Part shown: piece after piece, positions 16,666-25,767 of the stretch
Numbering within the stretch: the stretch's first letter is position 1
Layout: the number at the start of each line of letters is the position of its first letter
DNA from: Bacteroidota bacterium
Lineage (GTDB): Bacteria > Bacteroidota > Bacteroidia > Chitinophagales > Chitinophagaceae
Assembly: GCA_026391195.1 (NCBI GenBank)
Contig: JAPLEI010000089.1
Span: 1-32,622 of the forward strand
Reading direction: 5' to 3'
Length of the DNA stretch: 32,622 nt
The notes under the pieces: model-generated
What the model saw: only the letters and a program-made list of their open reading frames with translations
Databases searched by the model: none
Told to the model about the DNA's origin: nothing
Made by a program: the position numbers and the translations under genes

Positions 16666-19050
16666 ATGAATAAAAGGTTAGCCTATCTGTTGTTGAATCT
16701 ATTACTCAGCGGTACTTGTTTACCGCTAACTATATCTGCTCAAATATCCCCGCTTATCAATCCCGCGTTATTGAATAATAAGTGGTCGGCCCGTTGGATA
16801 ACCTGTCCGGCAGCGCCACAGCGGGAATATGGTGTATATCATTTTCGGAAAGAAATTTCAATAGAAACCGTGCCGGCTAATTTTATCGTGCACGTTACTG
16901 CCGATAACCGCTACCGATTATTTGTAAATGGGGTGGCGGTATCATCAGGTCCGGCGAGGGGAGATTTGTATAATTGGTATTATGCCACGCTCAACATTGC
17001 CCCCTATCTGCATCCCGGAAAAAATACCATTGCTGCGCTGGTTTGGAATATGGGAACGCTGGCACCCGTTGCACAAATCTCTCAGCAAACCGGCTTTCTT
17101 TTACAGGGAAATTCCGACATAGAAAAATCGGTAAATACCAATGCAAGTTGGAAGGTACTCAGCAATGAAGCCTATCACCCTTGTTCCGTAGATAATGCCA
17201 GTCGCTTGAGAACCTATATGGTGATTGGTCCGGGTGATAGTTTGCAGGCAGATAAATATCCCTGGGGATGGGAGCAGCTAAGCTATAACGATCAGGGTTG
17301 GCAAAATGCCGCGGTACTAACCGGGCCTTCCTCTTTTCAATATGGAACGGATAATTTATGGACGCTGCAACCCAGCATTATTCCGGCTATGTATGAGCAA
17401 CGAAAAAATATCAGTCAGATCAGGCGGGTGGGCGTAAAGGAACAGTCGTTGGTATTGGATGCCGAAAATCCATTTACGGTTCCGGCCAATACAACGGTTT
17501 CTATTTTGTTAGATCAGGGCGAGAACACAGTTGCGTATCCAGAGTTGCGATTGAAAAACGGGAAGGCAGCCAGCATTAAAGTAACCTATGCCGAGGCCTT
17601 GATGAATGCTGCGGGTGAAAAAGGATATCGAAACGAAATCGCCGGAAAGCAAATCACTGGTAATTATGATGTATGGGTAACCGACGGGGCCGACCGAACT
17701 TTTCGTCCTTTGTGGATGAGAACCTATCGGTATGTTCAGCTGGATATCGTAACCAAAGAAGATGCCCTGGTAATTGCTGATTTTTATGGACAAGCTACCG
17801 GCTATCCCTTAGAAGAGAAGGCCAAGTTCAGCAGTAATGATGCCAGCCTGCAAAATATTTGGCAGGTAGGATGGAGAACCGCTAGATTATGTGCTGGAGA
17901 AACTTATTTTGACTGCCCCTATTACGAACAGTTGCAGTACGAAGGGGATACCCGTATTCAATCATTGATCTCCTTGTATGTAAGTGGCGATGATCGGCTG
18001 ATGCGTAAGGCGATTCTTGATTTTTATCACTCACGGGTTCCGGAGGGACTAACTCAGGGAAGGTATCCCAGTAACCGCCTGCAGGTGATTCCTCCTTTTT
18101 CGTTGTACTGGATTAGCATGTTGTACGATTATACCATGTATCGAAACGATTCCGCGTTCATTGAGCCGTTTCTGATTCCGACAACGGCCATCTTAAATTG
18201 GTATGAAAAGCGAATCGATCAAAAAAAGAATATGTTGGGCCCTATGAAGTGGTGGAATTTTACGGATTGGGATCTCACTTTTCCTTCCGGTACGCCACCC
18301 GGAGCTACTGATGGAAATTCCAGTATTGTTACCCTGCAGTATGTATATACCTTAGACCAGGCCGCCGCCTTGTTTACTTATTTTCGGCAAACAGCCATGG
18401 CAGAAAAATATAAAGCTATTGCCAATCGGCTGCGCAGGTCGGTTTATCAGCTTTGTTTTGATCATACTCGAGGGGTTATGGCCAACACACCCGATAAGAA
18501 CTCGTATAGTCAACACGCCAGCATCATGGGTGTGCTCACAGGTTCAGTACCTGGCGAAAAATCAGCAAGCGTAATGCAACGAGTGCTATCGGATCAGGGA
18601 CTAAGTCAGGCCACTTTTTATTATCGATTTTATTTAAACCTGGCTTTGCAGAAAGCCGGCATGGGCGATTTGTATTATAGTCAATTGAAACCTTGGCGGG
18701 ATATGATTACCAATGGCCTTACCACTTTTGCAGAAAACCCCGACCCAACTCGTTCAGATTGTCATGCCTGGAGTGCCAGCCCCAATTACGATTTTCTGGC
18801 TACTTTATGTGGCGTAAAACCTGCAGCCCCCGGATTCAGGCGGGTAATGATAGAACCTCATTTGGGCGAACTTACGGAGGTGAGGGGTGAAATACCACAT
18901 CCGGCAGGGGTTATTCGGGTGCAATTCAACCGAAAAGGTGGCGAAGGTATTCACGGCAGCATTGATCTTCCTGCTGGAATAACCGGAGTGTTTTTTTGGG
19001 GAGGAAAAATGCGTCAATTGGTTTCAGGCTCACAAACCATTGATTGGTAA
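16666..19050 (+). CDS. Exported GH78-like alpha-L-rhamnosidase
   Basis: A 794-residue exported glycoside hydrolase. After a signal peptide (to about residue 27) come beta-sandwich domains with KWSARWITCP and YHFRKEI, where the VTADNRYRLFVNG stretch is typical of rhamnosidase N-terminal domains. An (alpha/alpha)6 catalytic domain starts near residue 385. The acid-residue motif DCPYYEQLQYEGDTR at 416-430 is the GH78 hallmark region, followed by WNFTDWD near 526. A small C-terminal beta domain carries the PHPAGVIRVQF and IDLPAG stretches. It probably releases terminal L-rhamnose from plant or bacterial glycans in the periplasm or outside. It stands alone with no SusCD pair in view. Confidence 0.85.
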   Translation: MNKRLAYLLLNLLLSGTCLPLTISAQISPLINPALLNNKWSARWITCPAAPQREYGVYHFRKEISIETVPANFIVHVTADNRYRLFVNGVAVSSGPARGDLYNWYYATLNIAPYLHPGKNTIAALVWNMGTLAPVAQISQQTGFLLQGNSDIEKSVNTNASWKVLSNEAYHPCSVDNASRLRTYMVIGPGDSLQADKYPWGWEQLSYNDQGWQNAAVLTGPSSFQYGTDNLWTLQPSIIPAMYEQRKNISQIRRVGVKEQSLVLDAENPFTVPANTTVSILLDQGENTVAYPELRLKNGKAASIKVTYAEALMNAAGEKGYRNEIAGKQITGNYDVWVTDGADRTFRPLWMRTYRYVQLDIVTKEDALVIADFYGQATGYPLEEKAKFSSNDASLQNIWQVGWRTARLCAGETYFDCPYYEQLQYEGDTRIQSLISLYVSGDDRLMRKAILDFYHSRVPEGLTQGRYPSNRLQVIPPFSLYWISMLYDYTMYRNDSAFIEPFLIPTTAILNWYEKRIDQKKNMLGPMKWWNFTDWDLTFPSGTPPGATDGNSSIVTLQYVYTLDQAAALFTYFRQTAMAEKYKAIANRLRRSVYQLCFDHTRGVMANTPDKNSYSQHASIMGVLTGSVPGEKSASVMQRVLSDQGLSQATFYYRFYLNLALQKAGMGDLYYSQLKPWRDMITNGLTTFAENPDPTRSDCHAWSASPNYDFLATLCGVKPAAPGFRRVMIEPHLGELTEVRGEIPHPAGVIRVQFNRKGGEGIHGSIDLPAGITGVFFWGGKMRQLVSGSQTIDW

Positions 19051-19119
19051 ATACTTACAAACCTGTCGCTTTTTATAAATTTAATCAAAAAATTCTATTT
19101 AACATTTTCCCATTTTGAT

Positions 19120-19127
19120 TAACTTCG
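19120..19127 (+). promoter_or_regulatory. Possible -7 box for the OmpA gene
   Basis: TAACTTCG differs from TAnnTTTG at one base and lies 28 bases before the ATG at 19156, in an AT-rich 105-base gap after the rhamnosidase gene. This is weak evidence on its own. Confidence 0.3.
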
Positions 19128-19155
19128 TATCCAATAAAAATAAAATAAATTAATT

Positions 19156-20556
19156 ATGTTTAAAAGATTGCTATTGCTTGCAGTTATCGCATTAGTGGCG
19201 GTACAATTGCAGGCACAAACCAACGCTAAAAAAGCACCAAAGCCCCGTTATACTGTTTCCGGAGGTTTATTAGGGGCTTTAAACTTGTCCCAATTTCGGG
19301 TTACAGATGGTGGCTATGTAGCCTCTGTTGATTACAAGTACGGTTTAGGTTATGCCGGTGGGGTATGGTTGAATATACCCTTAAATGATGTATTATCTTT
19401 CGAACCACAAGCTCAGTATTCTTCATTAAAGTACAGTCTGAAATCTGAATCCGGTATTATAAAGCAATTTGCCGGAACCATTCAGTATCAGTCGTATCCC
19501 TTGCTGTTTAAAGTACGTGCAAGTGAAAAACTGGCTATATTGTTCGGGCCACAGCTCGACTTCAACAATGCTTTGAAGAACGACAACAGCCAGCGTTATT
19601 TCAAAAGAAATTTCCAGGCTTTCAGCACTGCGGCTACGGTTGGATTGGAATTATTCCCTCATGAGAAAGTACAGATTTATGCCAGATATTTTGCCGGCTT
19701 AAATGATATGAAAGACGGTGCCAATCCAAACCTGGTTCCTCGCTTCTTTAATGAAGGATTCCAGTTCGGATTAAAGGTTAAATTATTTGGAAAGAAAATC
19801 ATGCCTCCTCCTCCGGTTGTGGTAGCTCCTCCGCCTCCACCACCGCCTGCTGATACCGATAAGGATGGTATCATTGATCCGGAAGATAAATGTCCTACCA
19901 TACCAGGTTTGGCTAAATACCAGGGTTGTCCGATCCCAGATACTGATAAAGATGGTATCAATGACGAGCAGGATAAATGTCCTACTGTTCCAGGTTTAGC
20001 TAAATACCAGGGTTGTCCTATCCCAGATACCGATAAAGATGGTATTAACGACGAAGAAGATAAATGCCCAACTGTTCCAGGGTTAGCTCGTTACCAGGGT
20101 TGTCCTATTCCGGATACTGATGGCGATGGTGTGAATGATGAAGAAGATAAATGTCCTACAGTTGCCGGTGTTGCCAGCAATGGTGGTTGTCCTGACTTGG
20201 CTGCTGATTTAAAAGTAGCTGCTAAGAGCATTTACTTTGTAACGGGTTCCGACAAATTTGCGTATCCTAAATTGGCTCCTCAAAAATTACAATATGCATT
20301 AGATATGTTGAATAAGTATCCAACTTTGAAAGTAGATATTGAAGGACATACTGATAATACAGGATCTGCCAAATTGAATAAGGCACTGTCTCAGAAGCGT
20401 GCTGATGCGATCATGAAGTACTTCACCAGTAAGGGAATTGCTGCAGATCGTATGACTTCTAATGGTTACGGAAGTGAGAAGCCAGTAGCTGATAATAAAA
20501 CAGCTAAGGGCAGACAAGATAATCGTCGCGTTGAAATGTTACCTCGTTGGAACTAA
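19156..20556 (+). CDS. OmpA-family outer-membrane protein with thrombospondin type 3 repeats
   Basis: A 466-residue outer-membrane protein with four parts. They are a signal peptide (1-20), a PorT-like beta-barrel of about 180 residues, a proline-rich linker (216-232), four 29-residue calcium-binding TSP3 repeats (233-348), and an OmpA C-terminal peptidoglycan-binding domain with IEGHTDNTG, NKALSQKRADAI and GYGSEKPVADN (about 355-466). It likely links the outer membrane to peptidoglycan, with the TSP3 block as a calcium-stiffened spacer. OmpA proteins of this layout are abundant in Bacteroidota. A terminator follows. Confidence 0.93.
   Translation: MFKRLLLLAVIALVAVQLQAQTNAKKAPKPRYTVSGGLLGALNLSQFRVTDGGYVASVDYKYGLGYAGGVWLNIPLNDVLSFEPQAQYSSLKYSLKSESGIIKQFAGTIQYQSYPLLFKVRASEKLAILFGPQLDFNNALKNDNSQRYFKRNFQAFSTAATVGLELFPHEKVQIYARYFAGLNDMKDGANPNLVPRFFNEGFQFGLKVKLFGKKIMPPPPVVVAPPPPPPPADTDKDGIIDPEDKCPTIPGLAKYQGCPIPDTDKDGINDEQDKCPTVPGLAKYQGCPIPDTDKDGINDEEDKCPTVPGLARYQGCPIPDTDGDGVNDEEDKCPTVAGVASNGGCPDLAADLKVAAKSIYFVTGSDKFAYPKLAPQKLQYALDMLNKYPTLKVDIEGHTDNTGSAKLNKALSQKRADAIMKYFTSKGIAADRMTSNGYGSEKPVADNKTAKGRQDNRRVEMLPRWN
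19852..20199 (+). repeat. Four tandem 87-bp TSP3-coding repeats
   Basis: Units start at 19852, 19939, 20026 and 20113, each coding D-T-D-x-D-G-x-x-D/N-x-x-D-K-C-P-T then a Cys-Pro near the end. Units 2 and 3 are nearly identical in DNA; unit 4 has diverged in its second half. Copy number could change by slippage. Confidence 0.9.
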
Positions 20557-20581
20557 TCCAATAGTAACACAAAATAATCCC

Positions 20582-20611
20582 AGCAAGGGTCACTGAAAAG
20601 TGGCCCTTGCT
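20582..20611 (+). terminator. Hairpin terminator after the OmpA gene
   Basis: A 12-bp stem with one G-U pair (20582-20593 with 20600-20611, loop TGAAAA) lies 25 bases after the stop. The downstream sequence is only weakly T-rich. Confidence 0.6.
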
Positions 20612-20628
20612 CGTTATTGGCGGCGCAA

Positions 20629-20657
20629 CTTTTGGAAAGTTCTGAACTTTCCAAAAG
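20629..20657. repeat. 29-base near-perfect palindrome
   Basis: The arms CTTTTGGAAAGTTC and GAACTTTCCAAAAG flank a single central T. It lies just after the OmpA terminator in gene-free DNA. From memory, similar TTTTGGAAAGTT palindromes recur between genes in many Bacteroidota, so this looks like a REP-type element. Confidence 0.7.
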
Positions 20658-20865
20658 CTCATATTAAGATAAAACTTCATTTTTGCTTGTATTTGCTTCA
20701 CTTAAACCGCTTTCCAAGCATGAAGCCACATGAAAGCTGGAAATACTTTCATAGTCTTCCGATCCGCCCAAGCAGGATTCGACTATGCGTTTCGGAGTAC
20801 AATACACTATCGGTTAGATCAATTCATTGCTGCATCATAAACACAATTCAATCTCTTCTAATTAC

Positions 20866-20942
20866 ATGTATAATAATATCCCGTGAATGATACAGATTAT
20901 TCCTCCTAACCGAATAGTCCCAATGGGAGACTATTCGGAGAA
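20866..20942. repeat. Interspersed ~78-bp hairpin repeat, copy A
   Basis: It starts ATGTATAATAATATCCCG and ends with the hairpin ACCGAATAGTCCC...GGGAGACTATTCGG. It matches the copies at 28155 and 28388 almost base for base, except for the region just after the start and the AAT loop. Homology may extend upstream to 20846 (CAATCTCTTCTAATTACAT), but with about 30 bases missing relative to the later copies. Confidence 0.8.
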
Positions 20943-20976
20943 TAGAAAAGGCCAGTGAAAAGTAGCCTTTTCTATT
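20941..20976. terminator. Terminator-like hairpin next to repeat copy A
   Basis: A 12-bp stem (20941-20952 with 20965-20976) has a 12-base loop and is followed by TTAG. The loop contains CAGTGAAAAGTA, close to the loop region of the OmpA terminator. Confidence 0.5.
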
Positions 20977-21219
20977 TTAGAGATTACTCGCTTTAACAGT
21001 ACTTTCAATAATTAGGGATAGAATAATTTTTTAAGGGATAACAGATTGGATGGTGGTTTTGAGTGGGGGTTTATACTCATCCTAAAATTCCTACATTTGA
21101 GAAAGTATGCAACGCCTGCTAATGATTGAAAAAATATATGGAGATGGAGGTTTAAGAAAAGCAAGTTGGCGTTAATGGCAGTTATCCGGTTCGAAAAATG
21201 TCTTTAAAATTCAACTAAT

Positions 21220-21570
21220 ATGCTTACTAACATCAACCCTAAACTGCCAATGCGGGATAAAGTTCTTACGAAGATTTTTTATTTAAACCAATTGAATTTC
21301 GAAATGCTTGGAGAATATGCCGAGTATTTAATTATTGCAAAAGACAATATTGAAATACACTTTTTTGAGTTTAAGGAGTTAGACCCAAAAGAGAATTACG
21401 GACAAGTTTATATCAGAACTGATGATATTGATGTTCTCTATCATTCATTGCTTACTAATAAGATAACTATTCATCCAAACGGAAATTTGCAGCTGAAACC
21501 ATGGGGACAAAAAGAGTTTTCTCTACTTGACCCAGATAATAACTTGCTTACATTTGGACAAAAGATATAG
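21220..21570 (+). CDS. VOC-family (bleomycin-resistance-like) protein
   Basis: A 116-residue single-module VOC (glyoxalase/bleomycin resistance/dioxygenase) protein. The N-terminal half has MLTNINPKLPMRDK and FYLNQLNFEML, the middle has IEIHFFEFKELDPKENYGQVYIRTDDID, and the end has WGQKEFSLLDPDNNLLTFGQ. This resembles small drug-binding proteins of the bleomycin-resistance type, which act as dimers sequestering the drug. A catalytic metal site is not obvious, since the first-module His is absent. It is followed after two bases by a second VOC gene, so they are likely one transcript. The DNA is AT-richer than the respiratory cluster. Confidence 0.8.
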   Translation: MLTNINPKLPMRDKVLTKIFYLNQLNFEMLGEYAEYLIIAKDNIEIHFFEFKELDPKENYGQVYIRTDDIDVLYHSLLTNKITIHPNGNLQLKPWGQKEFSLLDPDNNLLTFGQKI

Positions 21571-21572
21571 AT

Positions 21573-22022
21573 ATGAAACAACATAAAATAGTTCCTTGCC
21601 TTTGGTTTCACACAGAAGGCGGTAAAATATCAGAAGTAACCAACTACTACCAAAATATATTTGGAGAAAATATTCAAGTAGGGCGAATCATGCCACTCGG
21701 AGAAACGCCTACTGGGTATACTGAAATGTGTGAAGTGCATATTTTTGAAAGGAAGTATAATTTTATGAGTACGGCAAACCCACATCACTTATTTAATGAT
21801 GCATTGGCATTCGCAATCAATTGTAAAGATCAAGATGAAATAGACAAATTTTGGAACTATTTTACGCAAGATGGAAAAGAAGTTCAATGCGGATGTTGCA
21901 TAGATAAATTTGGTCTCCGTTGGCAAGTGTTACCCGAAAATTTAGGATTATTAATGAGTAAACCAAACTCATTTGAAATAATGATGAAACAGAAAAAAAT
22001 AATCATTGAAGCGTATTTGTGA
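21573..22022 (+). CDS. PhnB-like VOC protein
   Basis: A 149-residue protein of the PhnB/3-demethylubiquinone-methyltransferase-like VOC subgroup. Marks are KIVPCLWFHTEGGKISEVTNYY at the start, GRIMPLGETPTGYTEM, LAFAINCKDQDEIDKFWNYF, and CGCCIDKFGLRWQVLPENL near residue 110, which is characteristic of the family. The substrate is unknown despite the historical methyltransferase label. It starts two bases after the preceding VOC stop, which suggests coupled expression. Confidence 0.85.
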   Translation: MKQHKIVPCLWFHTEGGKISEVTNYYQNIFGENIQVGRIMPLGETPTGYTEMCEVHIFERKYNFMSTANPHHLFNDALAFAINCKDQDEIDKFWNYFTQDGKEVQCGCCIDKFGLRWQVLPENLGLLMSKPNSFEIMMKQKKIIIEAYL

Positions 22023-22123
22023 TAAATAAATGTAGGTTTAAAATTTTATACTTCTAAATCGATAACTTCCTTTTACTTCGCACTGATAGCGGTCATTTTG
22101 AAAAGTGTCTAATCAATATAAAC

Positions 22124-22690
22124 ATGAAAAAAAGGTTTCTCTATCTTATTTCATTAATAACCATTTTTGTAAATACTCAAAGCTGTAACTCATCTTCAAA
22201 GTTGTATCGTAAAGACGACAAACATAGAAGTTATAATGGAAAATTAAGTGATGTTTCTTACAGTTCTTTATACCAATATTTGACTAATACTACAAATGCT
22301 AAAATAAAAGACACTATTATTATCAAGTATGATTACAATAATGAAACTTGTTGGGATTTATTAGACGAGGATCAAGATGATAAAATTATGGGCATTGTTA
22401 CACGGTCTAAAACAAGAATTCAGCAAATTTTAGAAACAAGACAACATGTATCAGTGTTCGAATTTCGAGAACCAGGAAATAATATAAATAAAATCGTAAA
22501 GTGGAACGATTTAAAAATTATTGACAGTTCAAAGCAACTTTTCAAATTGCTTTTTAATGAACGCTGCACTTGTGGAAGTTCATTAATTGTTATGCCGGAC
22601 AAGAGATTTATTTTTTTGCGTTCGGACCCACACTCCGATGTTTTTGATTTTACAAAAAAACAAATCGAGGAAATATTGAGTAAGAAATAA
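22124..22690 (+). CDS. Predicted lipoprotein of unknown function
   Basis: I do not recognise this family. The 188-residue product has a clear lipoprotein signal (hydrophobic run to NTQSC, Cys21), a polar linker, and a mixed alpha/beta body. An acidic stretch WDLLDEDQDDKI lies near residue 80, and a CTCGSS motif lies near 149. The tail FTKKQIEEILSKK is helical. It is AT-rich like its neighbours and stands alone between the VOC pair and the esterase. It is most likely an inner-leaflet outer-membrane lipoprotein. Confidence 0.7.
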   Translation: MKKRFLYLISLITIFVNTQSCNSSSKLYRKDDKHRSYNGKLSDVSYSSLYQYLTNTTNAKIKDTIIIKYDYNNETCWDLLDEDQDDKIMGIVTRSKTRIQQILETRQHVSVFEFREPGNNINKIVKWNDLKIIDSSKQLFKLLFNERCTCGSSLIVMPDKRFIFLRSDPHSDVFDFTKKQIEEILSKK

Positions 22691-22881
22691 AAATACTGCC
22701 GAATTGTATTGGTAATCAAGCGAATCAGTTCTTCTGTGAAAAATTTATGTAATAATCATCAATAATAATTCTAAGGAACTTTAGTGTTAAAATCCTTTTC
22801 ATAGCCTAGCCTAAAAACCTTAGTGGCAATTAAACCAAACAATGCCTGAAAAGTCTAACCTAGAATAAATGCTCATTTGTT

Positions 22882-23820
22882 ATGAGAAAGATATTTTTAT
22901 TAGTATCAATTTTAGGAGTTCTTTTATCGTGCAAAAAAGACGGTAGTCCAACAACTGTTGCCGATAAGCCAAGTGAACAAAAAACAATCAACTTAACGGT
23001 TGACGGAAATGGAAGAAGCTTTATTGTCTATCTTCCCACAGGGTATAATAATGCAGGGAAAATGCCTTTGATATTTTCAATTCACGGCGGTAGTGGCACA
23101 CCTGAAGGGATGATTGAAATTGCTAATTTTAAAACGATTGCTGAAAGAGATAAAATCGTTTTAGTTTATCCGGCTGGCATTCAGAATAATTGGAATGATG
23201 GAAGACCAACACCGCCAAATCAATTGGGGATTAATGATGTGAGTTTTTTCAATCAAATGTGCGATTATATGATTGCAAATTATTCAGTTGACGGATCCAG
23301 AATTTATGCAACCGGAATTTCAAATGGTGGATTTATGGCTTCTCGATTGGGCTGTGAATTAGGCAATCGAATTGCAGCTTTTGCTGTGGTGGCAGCAACA
23401 ATGGAAGCTTTAACTATTACTCCCAATTGTAATCCAGGTAGGTCCGTTCCTGCAATTTATATTCATGGTACTAGCGATCCACTTTGTTTATTTACCGGTG
23501 GCGTAATGACAGCTGGCTTTGGGGGAACTATTTTATCCCATTTTCAAGCAATCGACAAGTGGGTAACTCTAAATGGGTGTAACACTACTCCAACTGTAAC
23601 TGACTTACCGGATATTGCCAATGACGGAACAACCATAAAACGAAGAGTTTATTCAGGGGGCACAAATGGAGCTGAAGTGGTAAGTTATGTTGTTTTGAAT
23701 GGCGGACATACTTGGCCACAAGGTTTTCAATACTTACCGGAAGCAGTTATAGGTAAAACAAGTCAAGATTTGAATGCTTGTGAGATCATTTGGACATTCT
23801 TTAAACGATTTAAGCGATAA
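22882..23820 (+). CDS. Lipoprotein alpha/beta hydrolase, CE1/PHB-depolymerase (LpqC)-like esterase
   Basis: A 312-residue lipoprotein (lipobox LLSC, Cys17) with the polyhydroxybutyrate depolymerase/feruloyl esterase fold. The oxyanion region is SIHGGSGT (about 67-73). The nucleophile Ser147 is in GISNGG, the acid is probably Asp199 in HGTSDPLC, and the catalytic His is probably His276 in NGGHTWPQG. It likely cleaves acyl esters such as feruloyl or acetyl groups on polysaccharides at the cell surface. The ATG at 22882 gives a good signal. It is monocistronic as far as can be seen. Confidence 0.87.
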   Translation: MRKIFLLVSILGVLLSCKKDGSPTTVADKPSEQKTINLTVDGNGRSFIVYLPTGYNNAGKMPLIFSIHGGSGTPEGMIEIANFKTIAERDKIVLVYPAGIQNNWNDGRPTPPNQLGINDVSFFNQMCDYMIANYSVDGSRIYATGISNGGFMASRLGCELGNRIAAFAVVAATMEALTITPNCNPGRSVPAIYIHGTSDPLCLFTGGVMTAGFGGTILSHFQAIDKWVTLNGCNTTPTVTDLPDIANDGTTIKRRVYSGGTNGAEVVSYVVLNGGHTWPQGFQYLPEAVIGKTSQDLNACEIIWTFFKRFKR

Positions 23821-24104
23821 TATATTTAGCTATCAGTTCAAACGATGTGGTATTTGTTTCACTCTAGGCCAAATAGAATATCCCTTGTAAAAGGGTTAAT
23901 ATAATCACCTCAAGTCTAGAGACAGGTGCTAAAACAATCCTATAATTGATAACAGGATTTTAACGAAACATTCTTTTAGCTTTGAACTATTCTTCTGCCC
24001 TAGGGTTTTTTTGCTTGAAAGGGTTCTTACCCCAGCCCAGAAAAATTTATCATCAATTGTAAAAAGCTCCGATACCAAAAAGATAAAACTACAAACAACC
24101 TACC

Positions 24105-25430
24105 ATGAAAGAATTAAAAAACAATATTTACTTAAAACTAGGCGCCATTGTTTTTATTACTTTGGTGCTGCTTATTCCCACTTCCATGATTAGAAGTTTA
24201 ATCACTGAAAGGGAGGCTACGCAAAATGAAGCCATAAAGGAAGTAAGTTCTAAATGGGCAGAACAACAAACCATTTCAGGGCCATTTGTTTCTATTCCTT
24301 ACTATAGATATGTGAAGGAAGTTTCCTCCAAGGACTCTGCGGAAAAAATAGTTCAGGTAAAAGATTACTTACACATCTTGCCTTCTCAATTAAACATTTC
24401 GGGAAACATAAATCCAGAAAAGCGTTATCGGGGTATTTACGAAATTGTGGTTTATAACTCTAAACTTGAAATTTCTGGCACCTTTAATAAATTCGACCTC
24501 GCCTCTCTCGACATTCAACCTAAAGATATTTCTTTCGATAAGGCTGAATTTGTTGTTGGAATTGATGATTTGCGTGGAATAGAAGAACAAATTAATTTAT
24601 CGTGGAACAACGAAAGCATATCATTTAATCCGGGTGTTAGTTCTGATGACGTGGTAAAATCTGGGATTAATGCTGTTGTTAAGATGGACCCTAAAGATAG
24701 TTCTACTTATCAATTTAAGCTCAGTTTAAATTTGAAAGGCAGTCAACTGTTGTATTTTACACCCGTAGGAAAAGTTACCGATATCAATTTATCCTCTGAT
24801 TGGCCGAACCCCAGTTTCAATGGAGCTTTTTTGCCCGACAAAAGAGAAATATCTGAAAAAGGATTCAAGGCAAATTGGAATGTTTTACACCTCAACAGAA
24901 ACTTCCCTCAAGTTTGGACGGGTAGTCAACATACAATCAGCAAATCCTCTTTTGGCATAGATTTAATATTGCCAGTTGATAACTATCAAAAATCGTATCG
25001 GTCAATTCGATATGCTATTTTGTTTATCGGCTTTACATTTTTGGTTTTTTTCTTTATTGAAGTGCTCAATAAAGTATTTATTCACCCGGTACAATATATT
25101 TTGGTGGGTGTGGCACTGATAGTTTTCTACACGCTGTTACTTTCTTTTTCAGAACACATGAAATACAATCTTGCCTTTATCATATCCGCTTTTTCCACCT
25201 TGCTGCTTATTGCTGGTTATGTGAAAGCCATTCTAAAATCCACCCAACTGTCGTTACTGATCTCGGGCATATTAACAGTGCTGTATACTTTTATATTTGT
25301 GATTATACAACTTCAAGACTATGCCCTACTTATTGGAAGTATTGGTATTTTTATTATACTCGGTCTTGTAATGTATTTCTCTCGCAAAATTGATTGGTAC
25401 AATTTAAGTCTTGAAGAAAAAAAGGATTAG
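24105..25430 (+). CDS. creD: CreD-family inner-membrane protein
   Basis: A 441-residue CreD family protein. One N-terminal helix (about 10-27) leads to a large periplasmic domain with SKWAEQQTISGPFVSIPYY and RGIYEIVVYNSKLEISGTF, typical of CreD, then about six helices from residue 305 onward. In Enterobacteria CreD belongs to the CreBC regulon and affects envelope integrity and beta-lactam response; in Bacteroidota the gene is often found with a winged-helix regulator, which is absent here. The ATG at 24105 lies in ACCATGAAAGAA. A strong terminator follows. Confidence 0.9.
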   Translation: MKELKNNIYLKLGAIVFITLVLLIPTSMIRSLITEREATQNEAIKEVSSKWAEQQTISGPFVSIPYYRYVKEVSSKDSAEKIVQVKDYLHILPSQLNISGNINPEKRYRGIYEIVVYNSKLEISGTFNKFDLASLDIQPKDISFDKAEFVVGIDDLRGIEEQINLSWNNESISFNPGVSSDDVVKSGINAVVKMDPKDSSTYQFKLSLNLKGSQLLYFTPVGKVTDINLSSDWPNPSFNGAFLPDKREISEKGFKANWNVLHLNRNFPQVWTGSQHTISKSSFGIDLILPVDNYQKSYRSIRYAILFIGFTFLVFFFIEVLNKVFIHPVQYILVGVALIVFYTLLLSFSEHMKYNLAFIISAFSTLLLIAGYVKAILKSTQLSLLISGILTVLYTFIFVIIQLQDYALLIGSIGIFIILGLVMYFSRKIDWYNLSLEEKKD

Positions 25431-25441
25431 TACAGCAGCTA

Positions 25442-25496
25442 ATTGATTGTCAATAAACGAATCCAGGTTCGTTTGTTGACAATCAATGTTTTTTTT
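25442..25496 (+). terminator. Strong intrinsic terminator after creD
   Basis: A 20-bp stem with one G-U pair (25442-25461 with 25468-25487, loop TCCAGG) is followed by eight T at 25489-25496. It starts 12 bases after the creD stop. Confidence 0.9.
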
Positions 25497-25745
25497 GTGG
25501 GTAGCGTACCCGTATAATTTATTTTGTATTTGTTATTAATTGATTTCGCCGTCAGTTTTATTTCTATTTGTGATGGGAGTAAAAATTGCCGAAACTAGCT
25601 GTTTCATGAAATACTTTTTCAGTGTTTATATGATTCCTTTTCTTATCGGTTAAAGCGTTATTTCTGAAAATTTTATTGCTCTTTAGCATCTTTTATCTAA
25701 CCCTGTAGGTATAAAGTTTGAAATTTTAAATCGGTATAAAATCAG
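25497..25745. other. Gene-free stretch between creD and the DUF433 gene
   Basis: About 250 AT-rich bases with no convincing open frame, RNA or repeat. The only recognisable element is the promoter box that follows at 25746. Confidence 0.5.
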
Positions 25746-25753
25746 TAAATTTG
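25746..25753 (+). promoter_or_regulatory. TAnnTTTG -7 box for the DUF433/DUF5615 pair
   Basis: TAAATTTG is an exact match to the Bacteroidota -7 consensus and ends 14 bases before the DUF433 ATG. A -33 element is not clear. Confidence 0.55.
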
Positions 25754-25767
25754 ATAAAAAGTAAACC

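Larger units (their letters stand above)
20557..21219. other. 663-base gene-free stretch after the OmpA gene
   Basis: It holds the OmpA terminator (20582-20611), the 29-base palindrome (20629-20657), copy A of the ~78-bp hairpin repeat (20866-20942) and a second terminator-like hairpin (20941-20976). The open frame at 20600-20890 shows no recognisable domain and overlaps these elements, so I do not call it. From 20980 to 21219 I see only AT-rich sequence with no clear promoter. Confidence 0.6.

Noticed and set aside
20600..20890. 96-residue open frame after the OmpA gene
   Set aside because: It overlaps the terminator, the 29-base palindrome and the hairpin repeat, has no recognisable domain and has an unlikely composition (many Arg, Cys, Ser, Ile).
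24011..24193. 60-residue open frame before creD
   Set aside because: It overlaps the creD start in another frame and has no signal or family feature.
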